Of a stretch of 64,000 bases of DNA, positions 44,401 through 57,379 are shown in pieces. The notes under the pieces were generated by a model. The model had not been told where the DNA came from. It ran no database searches and worked only from the letters and a program-made list of their open reading frames with translations. Source of the stretch: Byssochlamys sp. IMV 00236 (taxonomy: Eukaryota > Ascomycota > Eurotiomycetes > Eurotiales > Thermoascaceae); the NCBI GenBank assembly GCA_001931875.2, contig MSJH02000029.1, positions 107,168 to 171,167 of the forward strand, read 5' to 3'. Position numbers and translations under genes: made by a program. Position 1 is the stretch's first letter. Every line of letters starts with the position of its first letter.

Positions 44401-47400
44401 CGAACCTCCGAAAAAGGTCCCTAAAATCTCCGTTCGGAGCAAAGCGTTATTATTTGAATTAGAAGATGACGCCTTCGAATGGAAATTGGGAACGATATAT
44501 CGAGCTGGGCTCATGGAGCAGAGGCAGCGTATCGCTCGTGAAGATGCTTACCATCTGAAGCTGAAGAGAGTGGCAGAGTCCGACCGCCGTGCTTCGTCCC
44601 GCCTGCGAACTCGGTCTAACTACGCAAAAAGCACCCAGGAGCGCACCAGCGAAGACAGCAAGAGGAGTAAGAGTGAAGATAGACGACCCAGGAGGTCTTC
44701 TTCTGAAGATCGGGGCAGGAGGGGGAGGAAATATCGCTATGATACCGAGGGCACCAGTTGCCTGAGCTCCTCCGCGCAGATAGCGGCTGATGAAGCATGG
44801 TACAAACTACAAGAGCATAATGCCCGTACCTGGAAACTCAAAATCGACTCTGCTTTGAAGTTCCAGGATACTTCGATGAGGGAGATCCGGAATCTGTTCT
44901 CTGGCGCGGATGAACCGCCCGAAGAGGCGGACGACAACGAGGTCATTTTGGCCATTCCCAATAGACCGGGGCTTATGTCCGCGCTCATCAGCGACGTGAA
45001 TCTTGTGATTGACAAACCAACGTTTCCTCTCACCGAATACGCCCAATTTCTTCACAAGATAGGGAAAGGCATGCCGACGGACATGAAGTATTCCCTGCTG
45101 ATTCCAATGGGTATCCGGTTAGACATGGGTGAGGCTCGAGTCAGCTTAAGAGACTACCCGCTCGATCTTTTGCATATCCCAGCGCTGCGCCCTGGGCAGT
45201 CGCCTCGACTACCAAGTTGGTCTCTGAAAACCAATCTCGTTATCGCTGAAGAATTCCGCGACGAGCAATCCGCAAGGCACGTGCAGGTAGAGATCGTGCC
45301 TGCGAGCACCATGCCTGATGGTTCCACAAATCCTGCCTTTTGTCTCGACGTGCGGCGAACGGTCTCACCGGTCAAGACGTACTCAGAGCCAATATTTGAG
45401 ATTAACACGAGTCTTCCCACGAGCATTTCCTGGGGTATGTCATATCAACCTGTGATACAGGACATGATGAAGATCATTGAGGGCTTCACCAAGCCCGAGA
45501 TCGATCCTTCGGATCGAGTTGGATTTTGGGACAAGATCCGAATGAGCTTCCACTCAGCTATCAGTGTGGTATGGAAGGGCGATGGCGACGTTCATTTCAG
45601 GCTGAAAGGATCCCGTGATCCATATGTCGTCACAGGTTTCGGTGCTGGATTTGTGATGTGCTGGCGAAAGGATGTGCAATGGAACATCCACCAGACCGAT
45701 GACCCACGGGAGTTTATGAGTGTCACTAGCGGAGAATACGTGCTCGCAGTTCCGGATTACAGCCACGAAGCACGTAGCTCCTTGGAATCTCCAATGGACG
45801 ACGGCGATAGTGAGTCGTCTTCTACTGATGTGAAAAATACCGCTTTCTTCAAAAAGGTCGTTATGAAGCTGTCAGGAAACGTTCGATGGCTGGCAGGGTT
45901 AGTTTTTGAGCGCGATCTGGATAATGGTGTCCGATCGTTCCAGTTCAAGCCTCATTACGAGGTTGTCCTCCGCAATCCGATATACGTACCGGAATCGGAT
46001 CGACAGGTGAGTCGCCCATGCCAAATAAGTATGGGCGGGTGCTAACATCGAATAGGACTATGATGCGTATAAGGGCTTCCGAAGCAACCATATTCACTTG
46101 TCAATCGCTGTCGAGGCCCCGAATACAAGAGAATGGGTTGTTGGATCCCCTGAGTCATCGACGAGTTATAACACGGTTCATTTGACTCCACGGTTTTTCA
46201 CGCACTTCTTCAATTGGTGGTCACTCTTCTCTGGAGTCATGTCCCTGCCTGTTCGTCAAGGTCCTCTTTGGCCCGGAATCACCAAGACAAGCAAGAAGTT
46301 TAGTCGACACCTCGCCACAGTGAAGTACAAGCTTCTTTTCGCTCCGTTGTTTGTGGCTCACATCTACAAACATAAAGACCAAGAGGATTACAGCGAAGAT
46401 GTGGTGACTGCGACGGGCATAAAGGTTCGCCTTGATAGCTTCAGACTCGACGTGCACCAGAGGCGTGAGCAGATCAGAACGATGATGAAAGGGCGCTCGA
46501 AGCAGACAAAAGCTAGTGCAATGCGGATCAACCAGACCCAACTTGACTTCCTGAGGGCCGATTTCCGGGCCGTTTCCTCGAGCATCGAAGGCACAAACCC
46601 TGAGGACATTCAAAAGAACACCGACGATGTCATCTCCACTTTCCAGCAGCCTGTCGCGTCGATAGATCTATCTCGTTTCACGATCCCGGATCAGAACATG
46701 GATTGGATTGATATGGATGACTTTGTTGAGCTGGACTGGATTCTGCCCCAAGAGTCCAACCCTCGGACGCAAATCTTGCCCCTTGCATTCGCACCCCGAT
46801 TCACATATCTGCGCCAAACAGACCACGGGCAGGCCGATTCCGAACAGACTGGATTCAGTCCTTTTGGAGACGAGCCGACGCATGAGTGTGTCATTTCGCA
46901 AGACAATGACCCACGACGTGTGCAAATGGAGCTAGTCAAAGAACGCTTAGCTGTCCTTGAAAGGCAATCTGCCAAGTTTGACCAGACTCTTCGCGAACAG
47001 GAAGAGGAACTGCGTGAGCACCTGGATGATCCCGAGGTCAGAGCCAAGCGCGATCTTCTTATCAGGCAGGCTGAATCACTGGCCCGGAGACGCAAATTCC
47101 TAGGCGGTGGTCTTCGTCGTCTCGAGAGGCAATTGACCGGTCAAGATTCAGTTTCAGACTTCGAGTTTGGAAGCCAGAATCGTGAAAATCCGTCATTTAG
47201 GACCGGGGAGAACTCCGAGTCAATGGGCAATGGGGACGATCCCGAAATTGCGGGCCTCTACTCTTCTCCCAACGACGATTTGGCCACTGATTTCAACAAC
47301 CGTTTTATAATCCATAATATCCAGCTCAAATGGAACAACTCGCTGAGGAACATCATCCTCCGCTATGGACACCAGGTCAGCCAGAGACGAGGTTTCGTAT

Positions 47401-50331
47401 ATTACATGTCGCGAAGGGCCGTCAAGTTTATTCTTGACATCGTCGAAGAACAGAACAAGGCCAAGAAGAAGGGTCCAGGATCATTCACAGATACATCGCC
47501 ATCGATCTATGAGGACCTAAACAACACAGAGAAAGATGACGATGGCAGTGTTGAAGATCGCATAGAACAGCTCCTTAATGATGCCAAGCGCTATGTGAAC
47601 GCCGATGACAGTGAGACCAGTTCAAGAAAAGAGTCTCGAAAGCGTACAGGATCGGCAGACTTTAGCGACAAGATTGCTCCAGAATTCACGGCGCAGAATA
47701 GCTATCACTTGCGCCTTATAGCTCCTCAGATCCAGCTTCAAAGTGAAAAGAACCCGAAGTCTGTTGCGCTGATAGCTGCCAAAGGCATGCAATTGAAGGT
47801 GGTGTCTATCATGGATAAGCAGCGCGTGGGTGACGATGTCAGCGGCCTCATCCAACGCCGTTTCTCTCTTGACATGGATGGCGCTCAATTCTTTGTGGCA
47901 ACGCAGAAGAATCTGATAGCACATCTGCAATTCTACGCCGGAAACAAATACGGGAATGCTCCTGGCTCTGCATGGCCACCGTGGATCACCCTGGAAGCAA
48001 TGTTCGACTTTGAGCTCAATCCCTTCGGTTTCTCAAGAATCATCCAGAAAACCTCTGCTAGTCTGCGCTACGACAAGTACAATAATCTCCGGCTTAAGTA
48101 CAATGAGGAGGTTGGCCAGGAAGGAGGCGATGAAATTAACGATGACAACAGGGAAACTCGAATGGACCAGATCCTCGTCGACTTCCCTCGCGTTAGAGCA
48201 ATCTGTGATTCTGCGGAGTATTACTCCATGTACATCATTGTCCTTGATTTGTTGCTCTACAGTGAACCGCTGGAGAAAGTGCGGAATGAGCGCTTGGAGA
48301 AGATCATGCTTGCATCCGACTTTAGCGATCTGAGAGGTGCCCCGGAGATGGTTAGCAAGCTTCAGGAACGCATTCGACGTCTCGAGGAGATCAAAGAACA
48401 TTTCCAGGTGCAGGCCAAATACCTGGACAGGCAAGGCTGGGAAGACCGGATGACACTGGAGAGAGACCTGACGCACTGCGAAGACGAGCTGTTCTTCATC
48501 ATGAAAGCCATCACTACCTCGCAGAGGAGAAACGAAGACCGGAGTGGATCGGGGACGAACGGTCTTCTGCGTTGGAACATTTCCGCGTCTGAGGTGGTGT
48601 GGCATCTGATGAAGGATCCGACCGAGCCTCTGGTCGAATTCCAGCTGCGGGATGCGACATATGAGCGCACAGACAATAGCGACGGCTCAAATCACAATCT
48701 GATCAAGATCCAGAGGCTCTACGGTCTGAATCTGCTGCCCGATGCACTGTATCCTCAGATGATTGTCCCTTACCTTGACCAGAATCGGCGTTTGGAAGGA
48801 CCCGACTCAAATATGCTAAAGGTCGAATGGTATATGCTGGAAGCAGTCGCTGGTATCCCGGTTCTGGATGACTTCGAGGTCACGCTCTTCCCACTCAAGA
48901 TACAATTAGAAAGAGACACGGGCCAGAAGCTGTTCGAGTACATCTTCCCTGGGGTAGGTGGTAATGCATTTGAGAACGGCGGATTCTCTCCATTTATGAT
49001 CCCGAACACGAACCCTCTGGACGACGATAGCGAGAATGAGCAAGAGACGCGTGAATCGTCTCCAACCGAGCAAAGCAATGACAATACGTCCGGAGAAGAA
49101 TCGCAACACTCGACCGGACCTGGAGCTATCCAGTTGCGCTTGCAACCGACTCTCTCTTTCCCAGATCAGAGGAGGCAAGCCCCGCGATCAAACAGACACA
49201 GAGGCCTTATGATGACGCCCTTACACAAGGACAGCAACCGCCTAGGGCCCACAGATGGAGTTGAGGCCGTCAATCGCCCGTCAACGGGTCACTCAATGCT
49301 CAAGAAGAAGTCCGTGGATAGCCTACGTATGTTGGCTCGTCAGCCTACAAATAAGTCAGCATCGAACATTTCCGCTAGCGGTGCCAGTGAAGACAAAGAG
49401 AGAGAGAAAGAGAGAGCCAAGAAATTTACACTTGGTCGAGCGAACAGGAGTAAATCCAATGCGGCAGATGACATTTCACAGATGATGTCTCGTGCCTCAA
49501 ACTACATGACACTGGCCCATGTGAAGATCAATGACGTGATCCTCTGCTTGAGCTACAAGGGCAAAGGAGGACGCAACATTGAAGACGTCCATGATTTCGT
49601 TTTCCGTTTGCCTGTCCTGGAGTATCGCAACAAGACATGGTCAAACCTCGATCTGGCTCTACGACTCAAGAAGGATGTCATGAGGGCTCTGATCTCGCAC
49701 GCACCTGCAATTCTCGGTAATAAATTCTCGCACCATCGACCTTCCAAACAGCAACAGAAGCGGCTTCGGGAGCTTGCGACTTCGTCCCAGGTTCTGCCGA
49801 ATTCGGACAGCGTCATCAATCCGCCATCAGATGAGCCGCGGAGCATTGCTAGTCGCGATTCAACCAGCGAGCTTTCCGAATCTCCGTCGCGAAAGTCCTT
49901 CAATTCCAATGCTTCTCCTCTGGCACGTTCTACTTCTCTCGACTCGAGCATTCAGGGCTCCCATGACCACAGCATCCGCGGTTCTCACGAGCCGAACATT
50001 GTGGTATCTGACTCTCGCTCTGCGAGCGAAGTCGATGTGGACAGGCACTCCCAGGTGCGTTTTCTGTTACTCTACTGTCTCTGATGTCCTCGGAACTAAC
50101 TGTCAAACAGCATAGTAACAGTTTCATGCACAACACCCTTACTAGGCATCTCACTTCGTCGGAGTTTTCGTCCCGCGAAGCCGACGCGGATGAAGACAAC
50201 GATAGGTACGTAGAACATGACACCTAGAGCATCTCGTCTCGTGTCACATCGACTGACTCTCTTACAGTCCTAAGAAAGGCTTCCGCAATTTCGGCCGAAG
50301 GCTCCTGTCCTCGCGGGGCGGCGATCGATGA
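41405..50331 (+). CDS. fmp27: Fmp27/Hob-family bridge-like lipid-transfer protein
   Basis: Giant rod protein of the repeating-beta-groove group (with Vps13, Atg2 and Csf1; human BLTP2, plant SABRE), thought to carry lipids between the ER and the plasma membrane. Exons 41405..46006, 46056..50054, 50111..50205 and 50268..50331 give 2919 residues. The introns are 49, 56 and 62 nt. One N-terminal hydrophobic anchor (about 5-27, TTLVVGFLLLYLASFILL) would hold it in the ER. The family-defining GFWDK motif is at 1373-1377 (DRVGFWDKIRMSFH), followed by GDGDVHFRLKGSRDPY and the WRKDV block. A poly-Asn run (AAT repeat, about residues 485-491) and Ser/Arg-rich linkers interrupt the conserved parts. Coiled-coil segments lie near LERQSAKFDQTLREQEEEL and in the C-terminal third. 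The basic C-terminus (SPKKGFRNFGRRLLSSRGG) could bind membranes. The gene looks intact. Confidence 0.92.
42859..42879 (+). repeat. AAT trinucleotide repeat coding for poly-Asn
   Basis: About seven AAT/AAC units inside the Fmp27-like gene encode an Asn run between RKR and HRL. It is a slippage-prone microsatellite kept in frame. Confidence 0.9.
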
Positions 50332-51592
50332 TCCTGAGCACACTCCTCACCGAATTCCTCTTTGCCAGATTCCACTGTACGACATTGCATAATCCGATTC
50401 ATATATACGACTCGTTATAGACAGCATTGCCCGGAGTTCGTCACATTTTCCCTTTGGAATCTATGCTATACATATTCCTTGAAATACCCCCAGCCTCTGG
50501 CGCTTGTGGTGTTTGGCCGGTGCAACGGGAGGCTAATGCTCTTTTGTCTTTCTCGTCTACTACCCAGAAATCCTAATCATTCGCAAATGTGTTGTTTTGA
50601 GCGACTTCTTTTCTGAATTCCAGCCAATGGGAGTCAATCATCACCGATGCCGTACGAAAGGTGTCTTGATGCCTCAATACCTCATCGTTGATTTCTTGTG
50701 TATTTATTTTTCCGTTCGTTTCTCAGCGTTGTCTTACATTTTCGCATGTTCTTCTATTGTGTTCCATTGTCGACTTTGAAAGGAAGCGTGGGGGGTTCAA
50801 CATGACATTTATGGTGAAGCGAACTTGGTATCCTTCCTGGATATTTTAACTTCCTGTCTTTCAATATATATCTGATCGTGTTTTTCTTTTCCATTTTTGT
50901 GTACAAATTTCGTTTGTGTATTATTGTAATTGCCACCCGATGAGGAGTGGGAAAGGAAAGCGGCGAACAAAGAGGGGTTATGAATGAGTTTCCACATGGA
51001 TATAGAGAGGATTTGGGTTATTTTGAGAATACATACGTTATTTATTTTCTGTTGATTCGTTTCTAGTTAGACGTGGAGTAGATTCGTCCATATACAGTAA
51101 CAAACAAAACCCCACAAGAATCCCCATGGCGAAAAGCGGATGTTAGCCTAACGGGTTAGTACAGCTCTAGCTATAAGTAGATGGCCTGGTTTCCAGCCAT
51201 GTTCCATAGGATAACTCGCTCCCATCGACCACTCTCCAGGACGGTCCGGTCAGAAGATGCGAGAAAAGACAACATTCACACTATCGGCGGGGGCAAAACA
51301 GAGCCTGCCACGACAGTCCGTTGCTTTGAACTGATCGGCTGGGCCATATGACGCGAATGACGCGGGTTTGCCGCCGCTCAGCGGCGAGAGTTGCGAAGGG
51401 AGCTTCAACCTAGATCATGGTGCTTGTTCACAGCTGCCACCGCGTTTCTTTCCTGCGCTGAATTCTCTCCGGACACTTCTCTAGATCGATATCGCAACGG
51501 ACATAAAATACCGTGGCTTTTCCCGTTGATCCTTCCTGTGTCGCTGCTATCATCATAGGGCGGAGGCCGATAGCCTCCTCCTCCAGCTCGTC
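50332..51592. other. Intergenic region
   Basis: 1.26 kb between fmp27 and the hydrolase gene. Only short unsupported frames are present. AT-rich sequence lies near 50840-51060, and the right 300 bases are likely promoter. Confidence 0.5.
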
Positions 51593-53228
51593 ATGGCGAA
51601 CCGGGTGCTGACGGCTCTGGTCTCCGTTCTGTTCTTCGCATACGGGTTATTCACTTTGTCCCCGTATGCATCCAAAGCTCTCCTGTCTGGACGAGCCTTC
51701 TCGCGCGCGTCTGAGAAGGAGGTCAATGAGTTGAAACTAGGTACGATCACGTTGTTGTGATCTTTCTGCCTACGTCACTAGCGAAATCTCGTTTGAATCA
51801 AGGAATCAACTACGACTAGCTATGTTTGGAGAGTCATGAGAGCTTGCTAATTGTCCGTCGAGTAATTTCAGCCAGGGATCGATTTTGGAATCTGTCAAAG
51901 GGATTCTGCGGTCTCTCGCACCAATTCCTGACCCTCCGCAGTGGCTTCAAGTTCCATTACCTCACGAGCGTCGTACCTGGCAGTGCTACGGCGGCCCGTT
52001 CGAAGAAGCCACTGGTCATCCTAATCCATGGCTTCCCAGATAGTTGGGCGGTATGGCGCCATATCGTATCTTCCCCTGCTATCCACGAATCGAGCATCTT
52101 GGTTGCTGTTGACTTGCCGGGATATGGTGGGACTGACGGTCTGGACGAATATTCGGCGACAAACGTGTTGGAGAGCTTGACAGAATTCATCATCTCTCTC
52201 AGGGAGCAGTATGGGATCGAAACACCCGTGGATTCAAAGCCGCTAAGAAGAGTCATCATTGTTGGCCATGACTGGGGTTGCGTCCTGGCGATGCGCCTGG
52301 CGGCGGAAGCACCCCAGGTAGCTGACAGATTCATTCTTACCAATGGGCCATTGGTAGGTGTTGCAGCTATTACTCCTCAGATATACTGTTGCTAATCATT
52401 TTCTCACTCCAGCCTGGCCTTGTCGTCTCGAATGTGCGACGCTTGCTTTCATCGGCCTTTAAGATGTTCAAGACGGCGTTGAACTCGCCACTCCGCTCCC
52501 GATCGACGTTTGCCAAAGCGCTCAAGACGGTCAGCCCTGTGTTCCGCCAGCTTCGTTTGTCAGGATATATCTTTGTCATGAGATTGCCCATATCCTTTGT
52601 CCGCTTCCTGGGATACGCAGGGGATTACGCATTCCTCAAGCGCGTCCACACGATCGCCCACGGTGAAGAAGGACTGTATACGGATCGTGACGCTGCCGAA
52701 TCCATGGCCAGCACGTTAGGTCCCTCCGCGGAAGAATGTAAAACAACAACTCCGCAGGGAGAGTCATACCCACTCTCCGTCAAGAAGGAGCGCGTGCTGG
52801 GCAACTTCGAGCACATGGCCAGATATTACAGAGAGGGAGCTACTTTAGGGTCCTGGAATAAGTCTCTCGAGACCATTGCTTCTCTGCACAGTATCAATCG
52901 TGGTAGTGAACTACGACGAAGCACCACTGGGAAGGGATTATTCGACGATGGACCTGACGGAGTCCTCAAGTCACCGGCGACCATCATCTGGGGCCAGAAA
53001 GATACCGCGCTGGAGCCTCATTTGTGTCTGGACGGAATCTCGGACTACCTTGACTCGAACAGCCAGGTCATTATGCTTCCACGGACGGGCCACTTCACAC
53101 CAATCGAGAGGGAAAGCCGTGATGCCTTGGAACTGGCCATCGAATGGGCCGCTCAGGGTGATAGCGAAGATATCGGCTCGGTGATCGCGATCAGTTATCC
53201 TGGCGCAATGGTTACGGCGCGGAAGTGA
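51593..53228 (+). CDS. Membrane-anchored alpha/beta hydrolase, epoxide-hydrolase-like
   Basis: Exons 51593..51740, 51872..52353 and 52413..53228 give 481 residues; the introns are 131 and 59 nt. An N-terminal hydrophobic segment (about 4-24) looks like a signal anchor. The core has the oxyanion motif HGFPDSW (102-108), the nucleophile elbow GHDWG with Asp183, an acid candidate Asp407 in WGQKDTAL, and His437 in GHFTPIE. An Asp nucleophile with HGxP is the pattern of epoxide hydrolases and haloalkane dehalogenases, rather than of Ser esterases. The cap region between about 215 and 390 is long and I could not pick out its ring-opening tyrosines. The likely reaction is hydrolysis of an epoxide to a diol at the ER; the substrate is unknown. 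No cluster partner is nearby. Confidence 0.85.
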
Positions 53229-54225
53229 TATTTCTCCCACGTCTTTTCAGGGAAGGGCCACGGGAAGAAGGATCGGGGCAAGCTTGCTTCTTTTTCTTTT
53301 TCTTTTCTTTTCTTTTTTCCTTTTCGGTTATATACTTAGGATGACGAGAGACAAGTTTTTCTTCTTCAGTTGGTGCTGGGGGCCAGTTTCCGGGGTTCGG
53401 GGAGTTCTTATGCCCATTGATCTACTACTGTATGACTAGGACGTTATTAGTTTCTATAGAATCAGTTTGTTTTTTTCGGAAATTTCATGCGCGTTTCATG
53501 TAGACCAGAACGATGATGGAGTACTCTAGTAGTTTCGCTAACGGATCTCCTCCCCACGAAGTGCATCATCTCGCAGGATTAGTTACATGGGCGGAGTGCT
53601 GATCGTCCCGAGGGCTGCGGAGGCGATGCGGATCAACAAGATCAATTGGTGCTCACAGCAGTCGATACGCGGAGAAGAAGGCTACCTTGCGATACGCGCT
53701 GGTCACCTGGGCTTTCATTTCCTGGAGAGGATTATTGCGGCGGAGAAGGGGATTCACAGCAGAAGTAGCAAGTGGCGTTGAGCGATGCTGGAGCGAGGTT
53801 ACTTAGTGTCGACTAAGTCAGTCAGTCACCAAATCCAGACTCCCCCAGAAAACAACCATCATCGCATCAGATCTCCAACCTCCGCGCGGTGGGGCAACCG
53901 AGCTCTCGCCCTTCCCCCTCTTCCTCCATCGACTGCTGCAGAGTCCTTCTTTACAATATTGTGTATATAGTGTCCTCAATTCTTTCCGGATCGCCCATGT
54001 ATTGCCTGGCGCAAGCATCCCGTTGCCGTTCCTTGCAATCGTGTGACTTTATGCAGCTGTCGTGAGAGCTTCCGTCGCTTGCAAGCGGGGAAAAGGACTA
54101 CCCAGATCGTCGTGATTCTTTGCAATTGATTCTATTTAGTCCTGCAGTGAGGCCGGAGGAGCTGCAGATTTCCCCAGCTCCCGTAATTGCGTCTTGCGAG
54201 GCCCGGGAATCGATTGCCGCCAGTC
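53229..54225. other. Intergenic region with polypyrimidine tract
   Basis: 1 kb between the hydrolase and glycogenin genes. A CTTTTT-type pyrimidine tract lies at about 53287-53322, just after the hydrolase stop. The 64-codon frame at 53587-53781 is unsupported. Confidence 0.5.
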
Positions 54226-56693
54226 ATGGCTGCGGGAGATGGAGCTGTTTATTGCACGGTGAGCTTCGCTTGCTTCTGTCGACGATTTCGAGAGTGGCCA
54301 TGTATGTACTAACGTTTGCGCGCGCAGCTCTTAATGAGCGACAATTACCTCCCGGGTAAGTATTACTACCTCCCACGTCGCGCAAAGGAGAGAGTCTGTC
54401 CTTTTTTGCTAACAATGGCCACTAGGTGCGGCCGTTCTCGCTCATTCCTTGCGCGACAACGGGACAAAGGCGAAGTTGGTTGCTCTTTATACGCCGGAAA
54501 CTCTGCAGCCCGCGACAATTGCTGAGCTCCAGGTAGGCTTTTCTCTGCATTGCGTCTGGGTCCTCTTTCCGGTTACTGACCACAGCGCAAAAGAGTGTTT
54601 ACGATGAAATCATACCGGTTAACCGGATCACGAACGCAATGCCTGCCAATCTCTGGCTTATGGACCGGCCGGACTTGATATCGACATTTACGAAAATTCA
54701 ACTATGGCGCCAAACACAGTTCAAGCGCATTGTCTATATCGACTGCGACGTGGTGGCCGTACGCGCACCGGATGAGCTTCTGTCCCTGGACGTAGATTTC
54801 GCTGCCGCGCCGGATGTTGGCTGGCCGGATATTTTCAACAGCGGAGTGATGGTCCTCCGACCCAACATGCAGGATTATTACTCCCTTATCGCGCTAGCTG
54901 AGAGGGGGATCAGCTTCGACGGTGCGGATCAGGGTCTGTTTAATATGCATTTCAGGAACTGGCATAGGTTGAGTTTTACGTACAACTGTACTCCTAGCGC
55001 CAACTATCAGTACATTCCGGCATACAAGCACTTTCAGAGCACGATCAGCTTGCTTCATTTTATAGGGGCCCAGAAACCGTGGAATCTCCCGAGACAGGTG
55101 CTACCGCGGGAGGCGCCTTATAACCAGCTATTGGGGAGGTGGTGGGCTACATATGACAGGCACTATCGTCCAGAGGTATGGTCTTTCATCTATGTCCTTG
55201 AATCTCCCAGGTCCGGGAATTTTGACTTAGGATAATAGGTTACTTCATATGAACCCGGGTACAGTCAGGCCCTGCCGCAGACTAACCCGCGCCATGGTAT
55301 TCCCGAGACGGTGAAGACCGTGGATACCCCGTCGGCCCTCTCTACTCGATCAGCCCAGATCTACCAACCTGCTCCTGTGCGACCCGTGAAAGTGGCTTGG
55401 AAGGAGACTGGCCAGACGACTGGTTCTACCCAGCAGCGTCATTATGGGGGTCATTTCCACGTTCATCAACCGCCAGCACAAGTAATAGAAGACGCCTCGG
55501 CCAATGCCCCACAAGTCGTGCCTAGTAACCCGCCCCAATACCAGGTGCAAGAGCAAGCCCGGATTGCGAGTGCTGTACCGCAATATGTGCGTGGAGAAGA
55601 GCATGTATCTGCGTATATCCAACCTTCACATGAACCACAGCAACACGCTTGGCAACCTCATCGTGAGGAGCCGTGGCATGAGCAGCAAGCGGAGCCAGCA
55701 CCTGCGGTCGTGCATCAGCCTCCCCCGCAAAAGACCCAGTCTCCAGAACCTCCAAAGGAGAGGCCCTTTTCGCCGCCCAAGGCGGAATGGGACGCATCGC
55801 GGTAGGTCTACCATTGTGTAATCAATACCGGTACAAGCTAACACTACACAGAGAGCCTCCTCCGCAGAATTCAAGGCCAGAGGCGATGGCGCTACAAACC
55901 CAGACATACACTATGTCTAAAGACACGAAGCTTTTCCGGCCTCCAGGAGCGTATCCTGAAGCCCCGAAAGATATGTGGTATAAAGTGCCCGAAACAAAAC
56001 CTGAGCCGTCAAATATCACCCCAATATTCCCTTGGGAAACCAGAGCACCTAAACCGACACGAGTTTTCCCGGATGAAGTATCTGAGACATCGGAGTTTCA
56101 ATCTTCTACTCGTCCCAGGTCTCCTTCCTTGGTCACTGACGCGAGCGGGCCTTCAACAGAAACGCCGTCCACGCCCCCCTACTCGCAGGAACCCTCGGAC
56201 CCATGGACCACTTACACAAGGTCCAATGCATGGGACGAGGTCCCAGAAATATCCAAATACATTGAATCGATACAACAATCCAGAAAAGCCAAGACGCAAG
56301 TGATTCCTGGGACTGACAACGTCTCCTCGCCCTCCAAAGGAGCTGAGGACCGGAAAGGCAGCCTGAGGATTACCGACTTCCCTTCGGAGGTTGAGCGTCC
56401 TAGTCTCCCCGTCACGCCGGCGCCAGTCAGGCCAGCAACCTTCTGGGGCCGAGACGTAGGGGAGACGGGTACAGAACTTCCAGCTGCTAAGGGAGTGCCC
56501 CGGCAGGAGGAATGGGTGGGTCTCACAGTTGATGTGTTTGTACACCTCCTGCGAGTAGCGTACTTATACTGGCGATTGACAGAATCCGATGGCACGGCTC
56601 GAAGAGCTCCGACGCCGTCAGTCAGAGCTACTCGAACATCCCGATTCACTCCTTGAGAAAGTTGCCCAATTCAGGGAGGCTCACTCGGAGTAG
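54226..56693 (+). CDS. Glycogenin (self-glucosylating initiator of glycogen synthesis)
   Basis: GT8 glucosyltransferase that primes glycogen by glucosylating its own tyrosine with UDP-glucose. Seven exons (54226..54258, 54328..54355, 54426..54532, 54594..55175, 55239..55801, 55852..56515, 56583..56693) give 695 residues; introns are 50-70 nt. The start MAAGDGAVYCTLLMSDNYLPG is the family's N-terminal strand and is rebuilt only by splicing exons of 33 and 28 nt. The catalytic domain (about 1-255) has YIDCDV (metal-binding DxD), FNSGVMVLRP, DGADQGLFN and HFIGAQKPW. A long Pro/Gln/His-rich linker (about 260-640) follows. The C-terminal end rebuilt across the last intron, EEW-NPMARLEELRRRQSELL, is the short conserved tail that in glycogenins binds glycogen synthase. 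The fungal linker makes it about twice the length of animal glycogenin. Confidence 0.92.
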
Positions 56694-57379
56694 AACGACA
56701 GCTCATATTCAACCTTTTCGCGAATGTACTCTACCATGTTGAACCTCCAATAACTTTATCAAAGCTCCTCATACGACAAGGGAGCCAACCATCTCGCTCA
56801 TTCTCTTAGTTGATGCTATGTAAATCCGATCTTGCTTTGGCGTGTTTCAATCTGGGCATAAAGTTCGCTTATACCCGCTTTATTAGCGCTTCGTTTCGTT
56901 TCATGCATTGCGATTGCTACAGTGCATTGCATTGCTAGACTTGAAGTTTCCGTTTTCGTTTTTATATTCTCTCTAGTTTCGCCTTTCGGATCTCTTGTTT
57001 GTCGATGAGTTAACTCTATTCGATTTCATCTTTGTGGTGTACTATAGCGAGGAGCCATGAAATGTACTTTAGATTGCAACAACGTTAAAAAGTCTTTCAG
57101 TGATGTTCTGTTTCAGATAGATTCCGAGTATTACGTGCGAACATGCGAAGCTGACGAAGCAAAGCAGAACTCAATCTTAATAAATGATGATTGGCTTCTC
57201 TATTTCTTCGTCCGGACGCTTTCAACAATCAATATACCTGTTTCGCAGTAACCTAGTGTCGAGTGATATGATATTATGCATGTTGAGCAGGGAAATGATA
57301 TCCGGCGGATTTGGTTGAACCAAATGCACGCTCTTATTATCGTTCTTTCTGAGTGAATATCCGGATTCGTCGACGACAA
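56694..57379. other. Convergent intergenic region
   Basis: 686 bases between the stops of glycogenin (+) and the F-box gene (-), holding both 3' UTRs. A 64-codon ATG frame (57057-57251) has no recognisable features and is not called. Confidence 0.5.
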
